Of a stretch of DNA of 64,000 nucleotides, positions 8,954-17,852 are shown in pieces. Position 1 is the first letter of the stretch; each line of letters starts with the position of its first letter. The DNA is from Neisseria mucosa. GTDB taxonomy: Bacteria; Pseudomonadota; Gammaproteobacteria; Burkholderiales; Neisseriaceae. The notes below the pieces were generated by a model. That model ran no database searches, was not told where the DNA came from, and saw only the letters and a program-made list of their open reading frames with translations. A program made the translations under genes and the position numbers. The stretch covers positions 62,001 through 126,000 of the forward strand of contig NZ_POWX01000005.1 in assembly GCF_003044445.1 (NCBI RefSeq), read 5' to 3'.

Positions 8954-9361
8954 TTAATCATCGTTGTAATCGTAGTAATCATTGTACCAGTCGCGGTATT
9001 TACGATAGTGGTGTTTATGTCTTTTGTAGCGTGCCTCACGGTAGTAAGGATCGTCATAGTCGTAACCATCACGATCGTAGCGGTAGTCGTGGTAACGGCG
9101 GTCGTACCAATAGCTGTCGTTGTCTTTCTGGTTCATTTTTTTATTTCGATAGGCGTAGGCATTACCTGCCAAACCACCTGCTACCGCGCCGATGAACGCG
9201 CTTTGTTCATCGTTACCCAATAGTCCGCCTAAAGCTGCGCCTGCTGCTGCACCGATAAGGGTAGCTTTTCTTTGGTTATCAGTGCCCCTAGCTTCCGCAT
9301 TGATGGAGGGGAGGCTGAGGCTGGCGGCGAGCAATACCGCCATAAGTGGTTTCATAGTCAT
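8954..9361 (-). CDS. secreted glycine-zipper protein with Tyr/Asp-rich tail
   Basis: A 135-residue protein. A signal peptide covers about residues 1-22 (cleavage after INAEA). Next is a glycine-zipper helix pair (LIGAAAGAALGGLLGNDEQSAFIG...GLAGNAYAY) of the YMGG/Rick_17kDa type. The C-terminal half is dominated by Tyr, Asp, Arg and His. Start 9361 is preferred to the ATG at 9355 because AAGGACG sits seven bases upstream. It is probably periplasmic or outer-membrane associated; glycine zippers insert into membranes. The tail resembles low-complexity cation-binding sequence, but no function can be assigned. Confidence 0.8.
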   Translation of the reverse strand: MTMKPLMAVLLAASLSLPSINAEARGTDNQRKATLIGAAAGAALGGLLGNDEQSAFIGAVAGGLAGNAYAYRNKKMNQKDNDSYWYDRRYHDYRYDRDGYDYDDPYYREARYKRHKHHYRKYRDWYNDYYDYNDD

Positions 9362-9516
9362 TGTTTCGTCCTTTCGTGAAACACGGCAGGTGCCGGAGAA
9401 TGGTCAGCATTATAGTCATTCTTTTGTTCGCTGTTCATTTTTCTGTAGAAAATTAGCGTAAACAAATGTTGTTTGTTGAGGCGCGATTGCTTGGTTGATA
9501 GATTGGAAGTATTAAC

Positions 9517-9623
9517 TATAGTGGATTAACTTTAAACCAGTACGTCGTTGCCTCGCCTTGCCGTACTATCTGTACTGTCTGCGGCTTCGTCGCCTTGTCC
9601 TGATTTAAATATAATCCACTATA
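9517..9623. mobile_element. Correia element (CREE), 107-bp form
   Basis: Complete ends TATAGTGGATTAACTTT and ATAATCCACTATA bound the standard 107-bp deleted core. It occupies the gap between the divergent promoter side of the glycine-zipper gene and the 3' end of the metPS pair. The rest of the 367-bp gap holds only the metPS terminator and one DUS. Confidence 0.95.
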
Positions 9624-9640
9624 TATTGGATTTGGCGGTA

Positions 9641-9677
9641 ACAAAACGCCCCGAAGCGACAATACGGTTTCGGGGCG
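9641..9677 (-). terminator. GC-rich hairpin terminator downstream of metPS
   Basis: ACGCCCCGAA and TTCGGGGCGT form a strong stem with a loop of about 13 bases. Read on the minus strand it ends in TTTTGTTA. It lies about 50 bp past the metS-like stop, where a terminator for the metP-metS transcript is expected. Confidence 0.7.
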
Positions 9678-9728
9678 TCGGGTTTTCAGACGACCTGTGC
9701 GGTGTCTGCAACACTTATTTGAAAAAGC

Positions 9729-9821
9729 CTATTCTTCAGGCAGCCGCCATACGGACAGAATGAATCCGCCCCAGATGACGACGAGTGCGATAATCATCAT
9801 AACGATGGCTGAGGTACTCAT
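9729..9821 (-). CDS. MetS-like small subunit of an NSS transporter
   Basis: A 30-residue open frame too short for ordinary ORF calling. It encodes one hydrophobic helix (MSTSAIVMMIIALVVIWGGF) followed by a short polar end with two glutamates. Its ATG overlaps the TGA of the upstream NSS transporter gene, and AAGGAG lies seven bases before it, so translation is coupled. In Corynebacterium glutamicum the MetP transporter needs a similarly small membrane protein, MetS, for methionine/alanine uptake. Size, position and helix fit that role. The assignment is by context and appearance. Confidence 0.82.
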   Translation of the reverse strand: MSTSAIVMMIIALVVIWGGFILSVWRLPEE

Positions 9822-11353
9822 TCTTGGTCTCCTTGTTCATGTTCGTGTTCGTCTTTGACGTTGAAGTTTTGACCATGTTTCCAAGGCAGAAGCGACAGCA
9901 ACACGGCGATGACAATCAGACCGATCGACATACCCCAGCCGAAGATATTGAGGAAATCGTCGGGATAGTTCGAGTAGTTCTCTTTAAGCAGGCCGATTGT
10001 GTCTTGGTACAACATATAGCCGAGCATGGCAACGGTAAAGATGACGCAGGCAGTCCAAATCGTGCCGACGCGGACGGAGGAGAGTGCGTTCAGGTGGTTG
10101 CGCAGCTCGGGCAGTTTGCGCAGGGCGACGATGGCCAATACATAAACAAAGCCGACAGCGACGATGCCGTAGGTGTTGACGAATTTGTCCAAGACGTCCA
10201 AAACGGGCAGGCCGGTGGTCGTGCCGAAGAGCAGGGTGGAGATAATGCCCATCGGAATGCAGACAAGCAGGGTGGAGTTGACGCGGCCGATGTTCAATTT
10301 GTCCTGAATGGCGGCAACGATGACCTCGACGATGGAAATCATCGAGGTAATGCCTGCGAATACCAGCGAACCGAAGAATAATACGCCGATCAGCGCCCCC
10401 ATCGGAGCTTGGTTGATGATGGTCGGGAAGGCGATGAAAGCCAAACCGATGCCGCTGGAAGCCACTTCGCTGACGGCTTGTCCTTTGGCTTGCGCCATAA
10501 AGCCCAGTGCGGCGAATACGCCGATCCCGGCAAGCAATTCAAAGCTGCTGTTGGCAAAGCCGACAACCAAGCCGGTACCGCCCAAGTCGGTTTTTTTCTT
10601 CAGGTAGGAAGAGTAAGTCACCATGATGCCGAAACAGATGGAGAGCGAGAAGAAAATCTGACCGTATGCGGCAACCCAGACTTTCGGATCGGCAAGTTTC
10701 GACCAGTCGGGCGTAAACAGCGCGTCCAAGCCCTTAGCCGCGCCCGGCAGCGTCAGCGAGATGCCGACCATTATGATGAACATAATCAAAAGCAGCGGCA
10801 TGAAGAACGAAGATGCACCCGCCACGCCTTTTTGTACGCCTAAAGCCATGATGATGCAGGTAAACAGCCATACGCCGATCAGCGGGCCGACGACTTTGCC
10901 GACAAAATCCAAGCCAAAGGCTTCAGGACCTGCCATGTTCAAAAAGTCTTTAAAGAAAAACGCCTGCGGATCTGCGCCCCATGCGGCGTTCAGCGAGTAG
11001 TAGGCATAGCTTGCCGACCAGCCGATGATGACCGCGTAGTAGATACAGATGATGACGTTGGTCATGACGTTCCACCAGCCCACAGGCTCAAACCAGCGGC
11101 CGAGACGGCGGAAAGCCAGCGGAGCGGAGCCGCGGTAGCGGTGGCCGATGGCGTAGTCAAGCAGCAGCAGCGGGATGCCCGCAGTCAAGAGCGCGACCAG
11201 ATAAGGGAGGAGAAATGCGCCGCCGCCGTTTTCGAAGGCGATGTAGGGGAAACGCCAAATGTTGCCCAAGCCGACGGCAGAGCCGATGGCGGCAACCATA
11301 AACGCGCGGCGGTTGTTAAACGTCGCGCGTTCGTTTGTTTTGGAATCAGACAC
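9818..11353 (-). CDS. NSS-family sodium-dependent transporter (MetP-like)
   Basis: A 511-residue integral membrane protein with about 11-12 helices. The N-terminus carries the NSS signature (FMVAAIGSAVGLGNIWRFPY), including the unwound TM1 region that binds sodium and substrate. It starts with GTG after GAGG and is followed directly by the overlapping MetS-like gene. By family it moves amino acids or related compounds into the cell with Na+. The MetS-like partner points to methionine or small neutral amino acids, but that is inference. The C-terminal tail is acidic (KDEHEHEQGDQE). Confidence 0.93.
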   Translation of the reverse strand: MSDSKTNERATFNNRRAFMVAAIGSAVGLGNIWRFPYIAFENGGGAFLLPYLVALLTAGIPLLLLDYAIGHRYRGSAPLAFRRLGRWFEPVGWWNVMTNVIICIYYAVIIGWSASYAYYSLNAAWGADPQAFFFKDFLNMAGPEAFGLDFVGKVVGPLIGVWLFTCIIMALGVQKGVAGASSFFMPLLLIMFIIMVGISLTLPGAAKGLDALFTPDWSKLADPKVWVAAYGQIFFSLSICFGIMVTYSSYLKKKTDLGGTGLVVGFANSSFELLAGIGVFAALGFMAQAKGQAVSEVASSGIGLAFIAFPTIINQAPMGALIGVLFFGSLVFAGITSMISIVEVIVAAIQDKLNIGRVNSTLLVCIPMGIISTLLFGTTTGLPVLDVLDKFVNTYGIVAVGFVYVLAIVALRKLPELRNHLNALSSVRVGTIWTACVIFTVAMLGYMLYQDTIGLLKENYSNYPDDFLNIFGWGMSIGLIVIAVLLSLLPWKHGQNFNVKDEHEHEQGDQE

Positions 11354-11698
11354 TTTGATACCTCTTGCTTTGATGTGGTATGAAAACAGCCGCTTGGCGG
11401 CTTACGGTTATAGAAATGAGGTCTGACAGGGGTAATGTCGTCTGAAAAAACAATCGGCTTGTGACCTTTTGTTTACAATCTATGGCTGTATCGTAAAAAA
11501 ATTTAACAGGCTTGGCAAGTGGGAAACAGATTTAAGTTGCGTTTCGGGCAGCTCTGGGAATTTCAGACAACCTTGCATTGCCCAAGGGCGGGGTGAGTTT
11601 GCCGGATGTAGACGTTATTGTTTTTGGCGTTAGGGCTTGTTGCGCAATTCGGTATGAATCCGAATACACATTCCTTTTTAAGGAATGACGTAAAAAAT
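11354..11698. other. intergenic region with isolated DUS-like sites
   Basis: This 345-bp stretch separates the metP promoter side from the amiC terminator. It contains one partial DUS near 11440 and a degenerate reverse copy near 11561. An A-rich run upstream of metP may contain its promoter. No open frame with a convincing ribosome site is visible. Confidence 0.5.
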
Positions 11699-11743
11699 AA
11701 AAGGTCGTCTGAAAACCGATTTCAAAGTTTCAGACGACCTTTT
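11699..11743 (-). terminator. inverted-DUS terminator downstream of amiC
   Basis: AAGGTCGTCTGAAA and TTTCAGACGACCTTTT face each other about 20 bp beyond the amiC stop. Read on the minus strand the stem is followed by a T-rich stretch. Confidence 0.85.
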
Positions 11744-11764
11744 ATCTTTTCCAACGAACTCGGT

Positions 11765-13024
11765 TTACCCCCTGCGCAATACGGCGTTGTTGACGTATTT
11801 TTGGATGCCGGTGGCAATAGCATCGGCGCATTGGCGGCGGAAGGAATCGCTGCCGAGCAGCCGCTCTTCGGTCGGGTTGGACAGGAAGGCGGTTTCAACG
11901 AGGATGGACGGGATGTCGGGCGCGCGCAGGACGGCGAAGTTGGCTTCGTCAACGCGGCCTTTGTGGAGTTGGTTGAGTTTGCCCAATTCGGTCAGGACGG
12001 AATGTCCGAGTATGCGGCTGTCGCGCATGGTAGCGGTTTGGGTCATGTCGAGAATGGTGTTATCGACGCTGCGGTTGCCGCTTTTAAGGACGCCGCCGAT
12101 GGCGTCGGCGTTGTTTTGGGTTTGGGCGAGAAATTTGGCGGCGGAGCTGGTCGCACCTTTGGTGTTGAGCATATACACGCCGGTACCGCGCGCCGACGGG
12201 CTGGTGAAGGCGTCGGCGTGGATGGAGACGAACACGTCGGCATTGCGGGCGCGGGCTTTGGCAACGCGCACGCCTAACGGGATGAAGATGTCTTCGTTGC
12301 GCGTCATGTAAACGGTGTAGCCTATGCCTTCGAGGCGTTTTTTGGCTTCGCGGGCGATGGAGAGGACGACGTTTTTCTCTTTCAAGCCGCTCGGACCGAT
12401 CGCGCCGGGGTCTTCGCCGCCATGACCGGGGTCTATCATGACGACAGGACGGCGACCGCCGCGGTTGGAACGCGCAGGCGCGTCTTGGGCAATGTTCGTG
12501 CGCTCGGCAGGACGTTGCGTTTGCATGCGGTTCGGCGGATTGCCGTTGAGCAGCGCCATCATCGGGTCGTTGGCATCGACACCGTGCGGATAAAGGTCGA
12601 TCACGAGGCGGTTTTTAAAGCCGCCGACAGGGGCAAGCGAGAAGACTTGCGGATGGGCGTTTTGCTTGAGGTCGATCACGACGCGTACGGTCGTCGGGGT
12701 GTTTTGTCCGGCGCGGATGCTGCGGATATAGGGGTCGTCGGGCAGGACTTTGCCGGAAATGCCTTGCAGGACGCTGTTGATGTTGGCATTTTGGATGTCG
12801 ACGACGAGCCTGCCGGGGTTTTCCAAAGCGAAATGCTGATATTGCAGCGCGCGCGAGCTTTCGATGGTGATACGGGTATAGGCGTGCGAAGGCCAAATAC
12901 GGGCGGCGACGAATTGGGCAGGCGGCGCGGCTTTGGCGAGGGCGGAGGCAATCGGCGTGAGGGTGAACAACAGTCCGGCAGTTTGGCGGACGACTTGTCT
13001 TCGTGTCAGTTTGAATTTAACCAT
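11765..13024 (-). CDS. amiC: N-acetylmuramoyl-L-alanine amidase AmiC
   Basis: A 419-residue periplasmic amidase. The N-terminus MVKFKLTRRQVVRQ reads as a twin-arginine export signal. An AMIN domain follows (about residues 35-140), then a linker and an Amidase_3 zinc domain with the ligand motifs IDPGHGGEDPGA, the Glu of GLKEKN, and VSIHADAF. It splits septal peptidoglycan during cell separation. The ATG at 13024 is chosen because the Tat signal begins there; longer frames encode no plausible extension. The gene overlaps the end of tsaE by 19 bases, so the two are translationally linked. Confidence 0.95.
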   Translation of the reverse strand: MVKFKLTRRQVVRQTAGLLFTLTPIASALAKAAPPAQFVAARIWPSHAYTRITIESSRALQYQHFALENPGRLVVDIQNANINSVLQGISGKVLPDDPYIRSIRAGQNTPTTVRVVIDLKQNAHPQVFSLAPVGGFKNRLVIDLYPHGVDANDPMMALLNGNPPNRMQTQRPAERTNIAQDAPARSNRGGRRPVVMIDPGHGGEDPGAIGPSGLKEKNVVLSIAREAKKRLEGIGYTVYMTRNEDIFIPLGVRVAKARARNADVFVSIHADAFTSPSARGTGVYMLNTKGATSSAAKFLAQTQNNADAIGGVLKSGNRSVDNTILDMTQTATMRDSRILGHSVLTELGKLNQLHKGRVDEANFAVLRAPDIPSILVETAFLSNPTEERLLGSDSFRRQCADAIATGIQKYVNNAVLRRG

Positions 13025-13482
13025 GCTTCTAAACTTTTTTGTCCGTTGGCGGTGTGTGCGGTAGCGGTGCAGGTCCTGCCCTGCGCGGCGTGATTCAGGG
13101 ATACGGTGATGTCTGCGGGCGGAGTGAACGCGCCGCCCTGTTGCGGCCATTCGATGATGCAGACGCTGTCAGGGGAGAACAGGTCGTCCAGACCCGCATC
13201 TTCCCATTCTTCGGGCGAGGCAAAGCGGTAGAGGTCGAAATGATGGAGCATGAACGCTTCCAGCGGGTAGGATTCGACGATGGCGTAGGTCGGGCTTTTG
13301 ACCGCGCCGGTGTGTCCGAGTCCGCGCAGGATGCCGCGCGTGAACGTGGTTTTTCCCGCACCCAAATCGCCTTGCAGATGGATGACCAATGGCGCGCGCA
13401 GCGATTTTGCCCAACCCCCGCCCAGCTTGAGTGTGGACTCTTCGTCGGGAAGCTGGCGGGAAAGGGATGCGCCGTCGCTCAT
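13006..13482 (-). CDS. tsaE: tRNA threonylcarbamoyladenosine biosynthesis ATPase TsaE
   Basis: A 158-residue cytoplasmic ATPase. The Walker A motif GDLGAGKT is at residues 38-45, followed by VKSPTYAIVE and HHFDLYRF, both characteristic of TsaE, and a switch-like EWEDAGLDD segment. It works with TsaB and TsaD to make t6A37 in ANN-decoding tRNAs. It heads an operon with amiC, overlapping it, an arrangement also common in other proteobacteria. An in-frame reverse DUS is not present here. Confidence 0.95.
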   Translation of the reverse strand: MSDGASLSRQLPDEESTLKLGGGWAKSLRAPLVIHLQGDLGAGKTTFTRGILRGLGHTGAVKSPTYAIVESYPLEAFMLHHFDLYRFASPEEWEDAGLDDLFSPDSVCIIEWPQQGGAFTPPADITVSLNHAAQGRTCTATAHTANGQKSLEAWLNSN

Positions 13483-13788
13483 GAAATCAGCCTTATCGTG
13501 TTCTAAAAACCTTAATTATGCTGTATTTACGGGCATTTGCAAACATAAGGGAGGATAAAGTTAGATAAAGATGTTCCATATTTAACCGGTTTTTGCTTGT
13601 GAATGCTGCTTTGCTATTTATTAATTAACCTTTATACGACAATTTTATGTCCAATCTTTAAATCCACGGCTTTTTCGATTTAAAGTACGTTCACTATAAA
13701 AAACTTTACATTTGCCTCAAACAGGTTTAAAACTCTTCCTTTCTCATATTCAGAAATTTGTTAACAATTTCCCCCTAAGGAGCTCAAC
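13483..13788. other. AT-rich divergent intergenic region
   Basis: This 306-bp gap lies between divergent tsaE and asd. It is AT-rich, with stretches such as TTTATTAATTAACC and CACTATAAAAAAC that could hold the asd promoter, and AAGGAG immediately before the asd ATG. It has no DUS pair and no credible gene. Confidence 0.5.
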
Positions 13789-14904
13789 ATGAAAGTAGGT
13801 TTCGTCGGCTGGCGCGGCATGGTCGGTTCGGTTTTGATGCAGCGTATGCAAGAAGAAAACGACTTCGCCCACATTCCCGAAGCGTTCTTCTTCACCACTT
13901 CCAACGTCGGCGGCGCGGCACCTGATTTCGGTCAGGCAGCTAAAACATTATTGGACGCGAACGACGTTGCCGAACTGGCGAAAATGGACATTATCGTGAC
14001 CTGCCAAGGCGGCGATTACACCAAATCCGTGTTCCAACCCCTGCGCGACAGCGGCTGGAACGGCTACTGGATTGATGCGGCGTCCTCCCTGCGCATGAAA
14101 GACGACGCGATTATCGTCCTCGACCCTGTCAACCGCAACGTCATCGACAACGGCCTCAAAAACGGCGTGAAAAACTACATTGGCGGCAACTGCACCGTTT
14201 CCCTGATGCTGATGGCGCTGGGCGGCCTGTTCCAAAACGATTTGGTCGAATGGGCGACCAGCATGACCTACCAAGCCGCATCCGGTGCAGGCGCGAAAAA
14301 CATGCGCGAACTCATCAGCGGCATGGGTGCGATTCACGCCAAAGTAGCGGACGAGCTTGCCGATCCTTCCAGCGCGATTCTCGACATCGACCGCAAAGTG
14401 TCCGATTTCCTGCGCAGCGAAGACTATCCGAAAGCCAACTTCGGCGTACCGCTCGCCGGCAGCCTGATTCCGTGGATTGACGTGGATTTGGGCAACGGCC
14501 AGTCCAAAGAAGAATGGAAAGGCGGCGTGGAAACCAACAAAATCCTCGGCCGCAGCGACAATCCGACCGTAATCGACGGCTTGTGCGTCCGCATTGGCTC
14601 TATGCGCTGCCACAGCCAAGCCATCACCCTGAAACTGAAAAAAGACCTGCCTGTTTCCGAAATCGAAGCGATTTTGGCAGGCGCGAACGACTGGGTAAAA
14701 GTCATCCCCAACGAAAAAGAAGCCAGCATCCACGAGCTGACCCCTGCAAAAGTTACCGGTACACTGTCCGTCCCCGTCGGACGCATCCGCAAACTGGGCA
14801 TGGGCGGCGAATACATCAGCGCGTTTACCGTCGGCGACCAGCTCTTGTGGGGTGCAGCCGAACCTCTGCGCCGCGTATTGCGCATCGTGTTGGGCAGTTT
14901 GTAA
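13789..14904 (+). CDS. asd: aspartate-semialdehyde dehydrogenase
   Basis: At 371 residues it matches the Gram-negative Asd class. The NADP-binding start MKVGFVGWRGMVGSVLMQRM and the catalytic Cys135 in GGNCTVSLM are visible, as is the RIGSMRCHSQAITLKL segment with substrate-binding Arg and catalytic His. It makes aspartate semialdehyde for lysine, diaminopimelate, threonine and methionine synthesis. CTAAGGAGCTCAAC gives a very strong ribosome site. It is monocistronic, with its own terminator. Confidence 0.97.
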   Translation: MKVGFVGWRGMVGSVLMQRMQEENDFAHIPEAFFFTTSNVGGAAPDFGQAAKTLLDANDVAELAKMDIIVTCQGGDYTKSVFQPLRDSGWNGYWIDAASSLRMKDDAIIVLDPVNRNVIDNGLKNGVKNYIGGNCTVSLMLMALGGLFQNDLVEWATSMTYQAASGAGAKNMRELISGMGAIHAKVADELADPSSAILDIDRKVSDFLRSEDYPKANFGVPLAGSLIPWIDVDLGNGQSKEEWKGGVETNKILGRSDNPTVIDGLCVRIGSMRCHSQAITLKLKKDLPVSEIEAILAGANDWVKVIPNEKEASIHELTPAKVTGTLSVPVGRIRKLGMGGEYISAFTVGDQLLWGAAEPLRRVLRIVLGSL

Positions 14905-14920
14905 GATTCGCAGTTCAAAC

Positions 14921-14951
14921 AAAAAGCAACGGTTTATCCGTTGCTTTTTTA
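14921..14951 (+). terminator. rho-independent terminator of asd
   Basis: AAAAAGCAACGG and CCGTTGCTTTTTT form a compact hairpin with a T run, starting 17 bases after the asd stop. Unlike most terminators here it does not use the DUS. Confidence 0.92.
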
Positions 14952-15030
14952 TCAAGGTCGTCTGAAAGTAGCAGGGGTGGACGGATTTTTGAATTTAACG
15001 GTTTAAAGTGATTTACATAGAAACCTTATG

Positions 15031-15140
15031 CCGTCATTCCCGCGCAGGCGGAAATCTAGAAATTTGACATCATGGCAATTTTGTAAATCTTTCTGAAGCT
15101 CCGAAATCGAGATTCCCTCCCGCGTGGGAACGACGGCATG
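15031..15140. repeat. decayed NIME repeat
   Basis: dRS3-like palindromes lie at 15036-15055 and 15112-15131, both with mismatches (GGAAAT; GGGAAC). They flank about 56 bp, and the outer GCCGTCATT/CGACGGCAT ends are conserved. It lies between asd and recG, with a DUS pair at about 15177-15206 nearer recG. Confidence 0.75.
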
Positions 15141-15252
15141 AATAAATTTTCAAACTCTACCTGTGCAATGCCTCCAAGGTCGTCTGAACGTCCTTTCAGA
15201 CGACCCCTTCTTACATTTTCAGCTAAAATACGCGCCATTAAAGGACAAAGCC

Positions 15253-17295
15253 ATGATGACGCCCGAAACCCAGAAACAGCTCAAAATCACCGACGTTTCC
15301 GCCAAGAAGCTCGACAAACTCAACCTCCATACCGCATGGGATTTGGTTTTGCATTTGCCGCTGCGTTACGAGGATGAGACGCACATCATGCCGATTAAGG
15401 ATGCGCCGATCGGCGTACCGTGTCAGGTCGAGGGCGAAGTTATCCATCAGGAAGTAACGTTCAAACCGCGCAAGCAGCTGATTGTCCAAATCGCCGACGA
15501 TTCCGGTAGCGTCCTTTTTCTGCGCTTTATCCACTTTTACGCCAGCCATCAGAAACAGATGGCGGCCGGCAAACGCATCCGCGCCGTGGGCGAAATCAAA
15601 CACGGGTTTTACGGCGACGAGATGATTCATCCCAAAATCCGCGATGCGGAGAGCAGCGGTTTGGCGGAAAGCCTCACGCCGATTTATCCGACTGTAAACG
15701 GCTTGAACCAGCCCACTTTGCGCCGCATCATTCAGACGGCGTTGGACGTTACGCCGCTGCACGACACGCTGCCCGATGCCTTATTGGGTCGTCTGAAACT
15801 GCCGCACCTCGCCGAAAGTCTGCGCCTTTTGCATTCGCCGCCACCGAGTTTTACCATCCACCAGCTTTCCGACGGCGCGTTGCCAGCATGGCAGCGGCTC
15901 AAATTCGACGAACTTTTGGCGCAACAGCTTTCCATGCGGCTGGCGCGGCAGAAGCGCGTCAGCGGCACGGCGGCGGCATTGGGCGGCGACGGCACGTTGA
16001 CCCAAGCCCTGCGCCACGCCTTGCCGTTTGCCCTGACCGATGCACAAGAAAGGGTCGTGTCCGAAATCCGCCGCGATATGGCGCAAACCCACCCTATGCA
16101 CCGCCTGCTGCAAGGCGATGTCGGCAGCGGCAAAACCATCGTCGCCGCCTTGTCCGCCCTGACCGCCATCGAATCCGGCGCGCAGGCGGCCGTGATGGCG
16201 CCGACCGAAATCCTTGCCGAACAGCATTTCATCAAGTTCAAACAATGGCTCGAACCGTTAGGACTCGAAGTCGTCTGGCTCTCCGGCAGCCAGCGCAAAA
16301 AAGCCAAAGACGAAGCCAAAGCCAAACTCGCCGACGGCACCGTCAAAATCGCCGTCGGCACGCACGCCCTATTTTCAGACGACGTCGAGTTCCAAAATCT
16401 GGGCTTGGTGATTGTGGACGAACAGCACCGCTTCGGCGTCGCCCAACGCCTCGCCCTCAAAAACAAAGGGCGCGACGTCCACCAGTTGATGATGTCCGCC
16501 ACGCCCATCCCGCGCACGCTCGCCATGAGTTTCTTCGCCGACTTGGACGTGTCCGTCATCGACGAGTTGCCGCCCGGGCGCACCCCGATTAAAACCCGCC
16601 TCGTCAACAACGTCCGCCGCGCCGAAGTCGAAGGCTTCGTCCTCAACATCTGCCGCAAAGGGCAGCAGGCATACTGGGTCTGCCCGCTGATTGAAGAAAG
16701 CGAAACCCTGCAACTGCAAACCGCTACCGAAACCTTAGAGCAGCTTCAGGCAGCCTTGCCCGAACTCAACATCGGCTTGGTACACGGGCGCATGAAGGCC
16801 GCCGAAAAAGCCGAAGTCATGGCTCAGTTTGCCGCAGGCCGTCTGAACGTCTTGGTCGCCACCACCGTCATCGAAGTCGGCGTAGATGTGCCCAACGCCG
16901 CCCTGATGGTGATCGAACACGCCGAGCGCATGGGCTTGGCGCAGCTGCACCAATTACGCGGGCGGGTAGGGCGTGGCGCGGCAGAAAGCGTGTGCGTCCT
17001 CCTGTTTGCCGAACCTTTGAGCGAACTTGCCAAAGCGCGGCTGAAAGTCATCTACGAACACACCGACGGCTTCGAAATCGCCCGCCAAGACCTCAATATC
17101 CGCGGCCCCGGCGAATTTCTCGGCGCGCGCCAAAGCGGCGTCCCCATGCTGCGCTTCGCCAACCTCGAAGAAGACCTGCACCTCTTGGAACAAGCGCGCG
17201 AAATCGCCCCTTTGCTGATTGAACAAAACCCCGAAATCGTCGAAGCGCATCTGGCAAGATGGCTTGCCAGCAGGGAAGGGTATTTGGGCGTGTGA
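15253..17295 (+). CDS. recG: ATP-dependent DNA helicase RecG
   Basis: At 680 residues it matches RecG. Residues about 1-180 form the OB-fold wedge domain. The helicase motor has motif I QGDVGSGKT, the DEAD-variant DEQHRFGV, SATPIPRTLA, and the C-terminal TRG-like region (QLRGRVGRG...NIRGPGEFLG). It remodels stalled forks and Holliday-type junctions. The ATG at 15253 follows AAAGGAC; earlier in-frame starts lie in non-family sequence. An AGGCCGTCTGAA variant DUS is embedded in frame at 16836-16847. Confidence 0.96.
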   Translation: MMTPETQKQLKITDVSAKKLDKLNLHTAWDLVLHLPLRYEDETHIMPIKDAPIGVPCQVEGEVIHQEVTFKPRKQLIVQIADDSGSVLFLRFIHFYASHQKQMAAGKRIRAVGEIKHGFYGDEMIHPKIRDAESSGLAESLTPIYPTVNGLNQPTLRRIIQTALDVTPLHDTLPDALLGRLKLPHLAESLRLLHSPPPSFTIHQLSDGALPAWQRLKFDELLAQQLSMRLARQKRVSGTAAALGGDGTLTQALRHALPFALTDAQERVVSEIRRDMAQTHPMHRLLQGDVGSGKTIVAALSALTAIESGAQAAVMAPTEILAEQHFIKFKQWLEPLGLEVVWLSGSQRKKAKDEAKAKLADGTVKIAVGTHALFSDDVEFQNLGLVIVDEQHRFGVAQRLALKNKGRDVHQLMMSATPIPRTLAMSFFADLDVSVIDELPPGRTPIKTRLVNNVRRAEVEGFVLNICRKGQQAYWVCPLIEESETLQLQTATETLEQLQAALPELNIGLVHGRMKAAEKAEVMAQFAAGRLNVLVATTVIEVGVDVPNAALMVIEHAERMGLAQLHQLRGRVGRGAAESVCVLLFAEPLSELAKARLKVIYEHTDGFEIARQDLNIRGPGEFLGARQSGVPMLRFANLEEDLHLLEQAREIAPLLIEQNPEIVEAHLARWLASREGYLGV

Positions 17296-17341
17296 GGTCG
17301 TCTGAAAAAACACACTCTATATCCCTGCCAACCGTGCCGTC

Positions 17342-17361
17342 ATTCCCGCGCAGGCGGGAAT
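17342..17361. repeat. solitary dRS3 palindrome
   Basis: A perfect 20-bp dRS3 (ATTCCCGCGCAGGCGGGAAT) about 46 bp after the recG stop. No partner copy is visible downstream, so this is half of a NIME or a lone unit. Confidence 0.85.
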
Positions 17362-17401
17362 CCAGACCTCTGATTTTCAGAAATATTCAACGATTACCGC
17401 A

Positions 17402-17487
17402 GTATGGACTTTGCCCACGGATGCAGTTTGCAGAAATGTCAGTTGCGGCAGGTCTCTATATATTCTCGCGTGCAAAGCCCACGCTAC
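17402..17487. repeat. second copy of the GTGGGC inverted-repeat element
   Basis: GTATGGACTTTGCCCAC at 17402-17418 and GTGCAAAGCCCACGCTAC at 17470-17487 are near-inverse copies separated by about 50 bp. Size and ends match the element at 3308-3395. Its left interior (GATGCAGTTTGCAGAAAT) recurs after the solo end at 17695. Confidence 0.6.
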
Positions 17488-17517
17488 GGCAGCCGCTTGC
17501 AGATACCCGCAAGTGAT

Positions 17518-17542
17518 GTAAGTCAGATTCTTGAATCCGACA
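17518..17542. repeat. degenerate REP palindrome
   Basis: GTAAGTCAGATTCTTGAATCCGACA differs at two or three positions from the REP sequences in the array at 18932-19194 and beside the RAYT gene. It is an outlying copy about 850 bp upstream of the first pilin gene. Confidence 0.7.
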
Positions 17543-17635
17543 TTTTGGACATTGGAGAAATAGCTTGCAGTGGCGGGCAGGTTAACGGCTTATCGGATAT
17601 ATGCAGCAAGCCGTATCGATGTAGGTATTTTTAGA

Positions 17636-17676
17636 AAAAAGGTCGTCTGAAACAAGTTTTCAGACGACCTTTTTGC
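17636..17676 (+). terminator. inverted-DUS terminator upstream of the pilin island
   Basis: AAAAGGTCGTCTGAAAC and GTTTTCAGACGACCTTTTT form a tight hairpin with T run. No gene lies directly upstream (recG ends 340 bp earlier), so it either ends a long recG transcript or an unrecognised short RNA. It insulates the pilin promoter region. Confidence 0.85.
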
Positions 17677-17694
17677 CTTATCAGCTTATATTGT

Positions 17695-17745
17695 AGCGTG
17701 GGCTTTGCCCACAGATGCGGTTTGCAGAAATATTGGTCTCGGCAG
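17695..17745. repeat. solo end of the GTGGGC element
   Basis: GTAGCGTGGGCTTTGCCCAC at 17695-17714 is followed by about 35 bp resembling the inside of the copy at 17402 (AGATGCGGTTTGCAGAAAT). The right inverted end is missing. Confidence 0.55.
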
Positions 17746-17852
17746 GGCGTTTATGTTTTACCGGTGAAACCAGCCATATTTTCAGACGACGGGTTTAGTC
17801 AAACTAAACGTTCAAAAATAAACTAAATATCTATAATTACCTTTTTAGTATG

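Noticed and set aside
9548..9763. Frame starting in the second Correia element
   Set aside because: It starts inside the repeat and runs through the metPS terminator and opposite metS.
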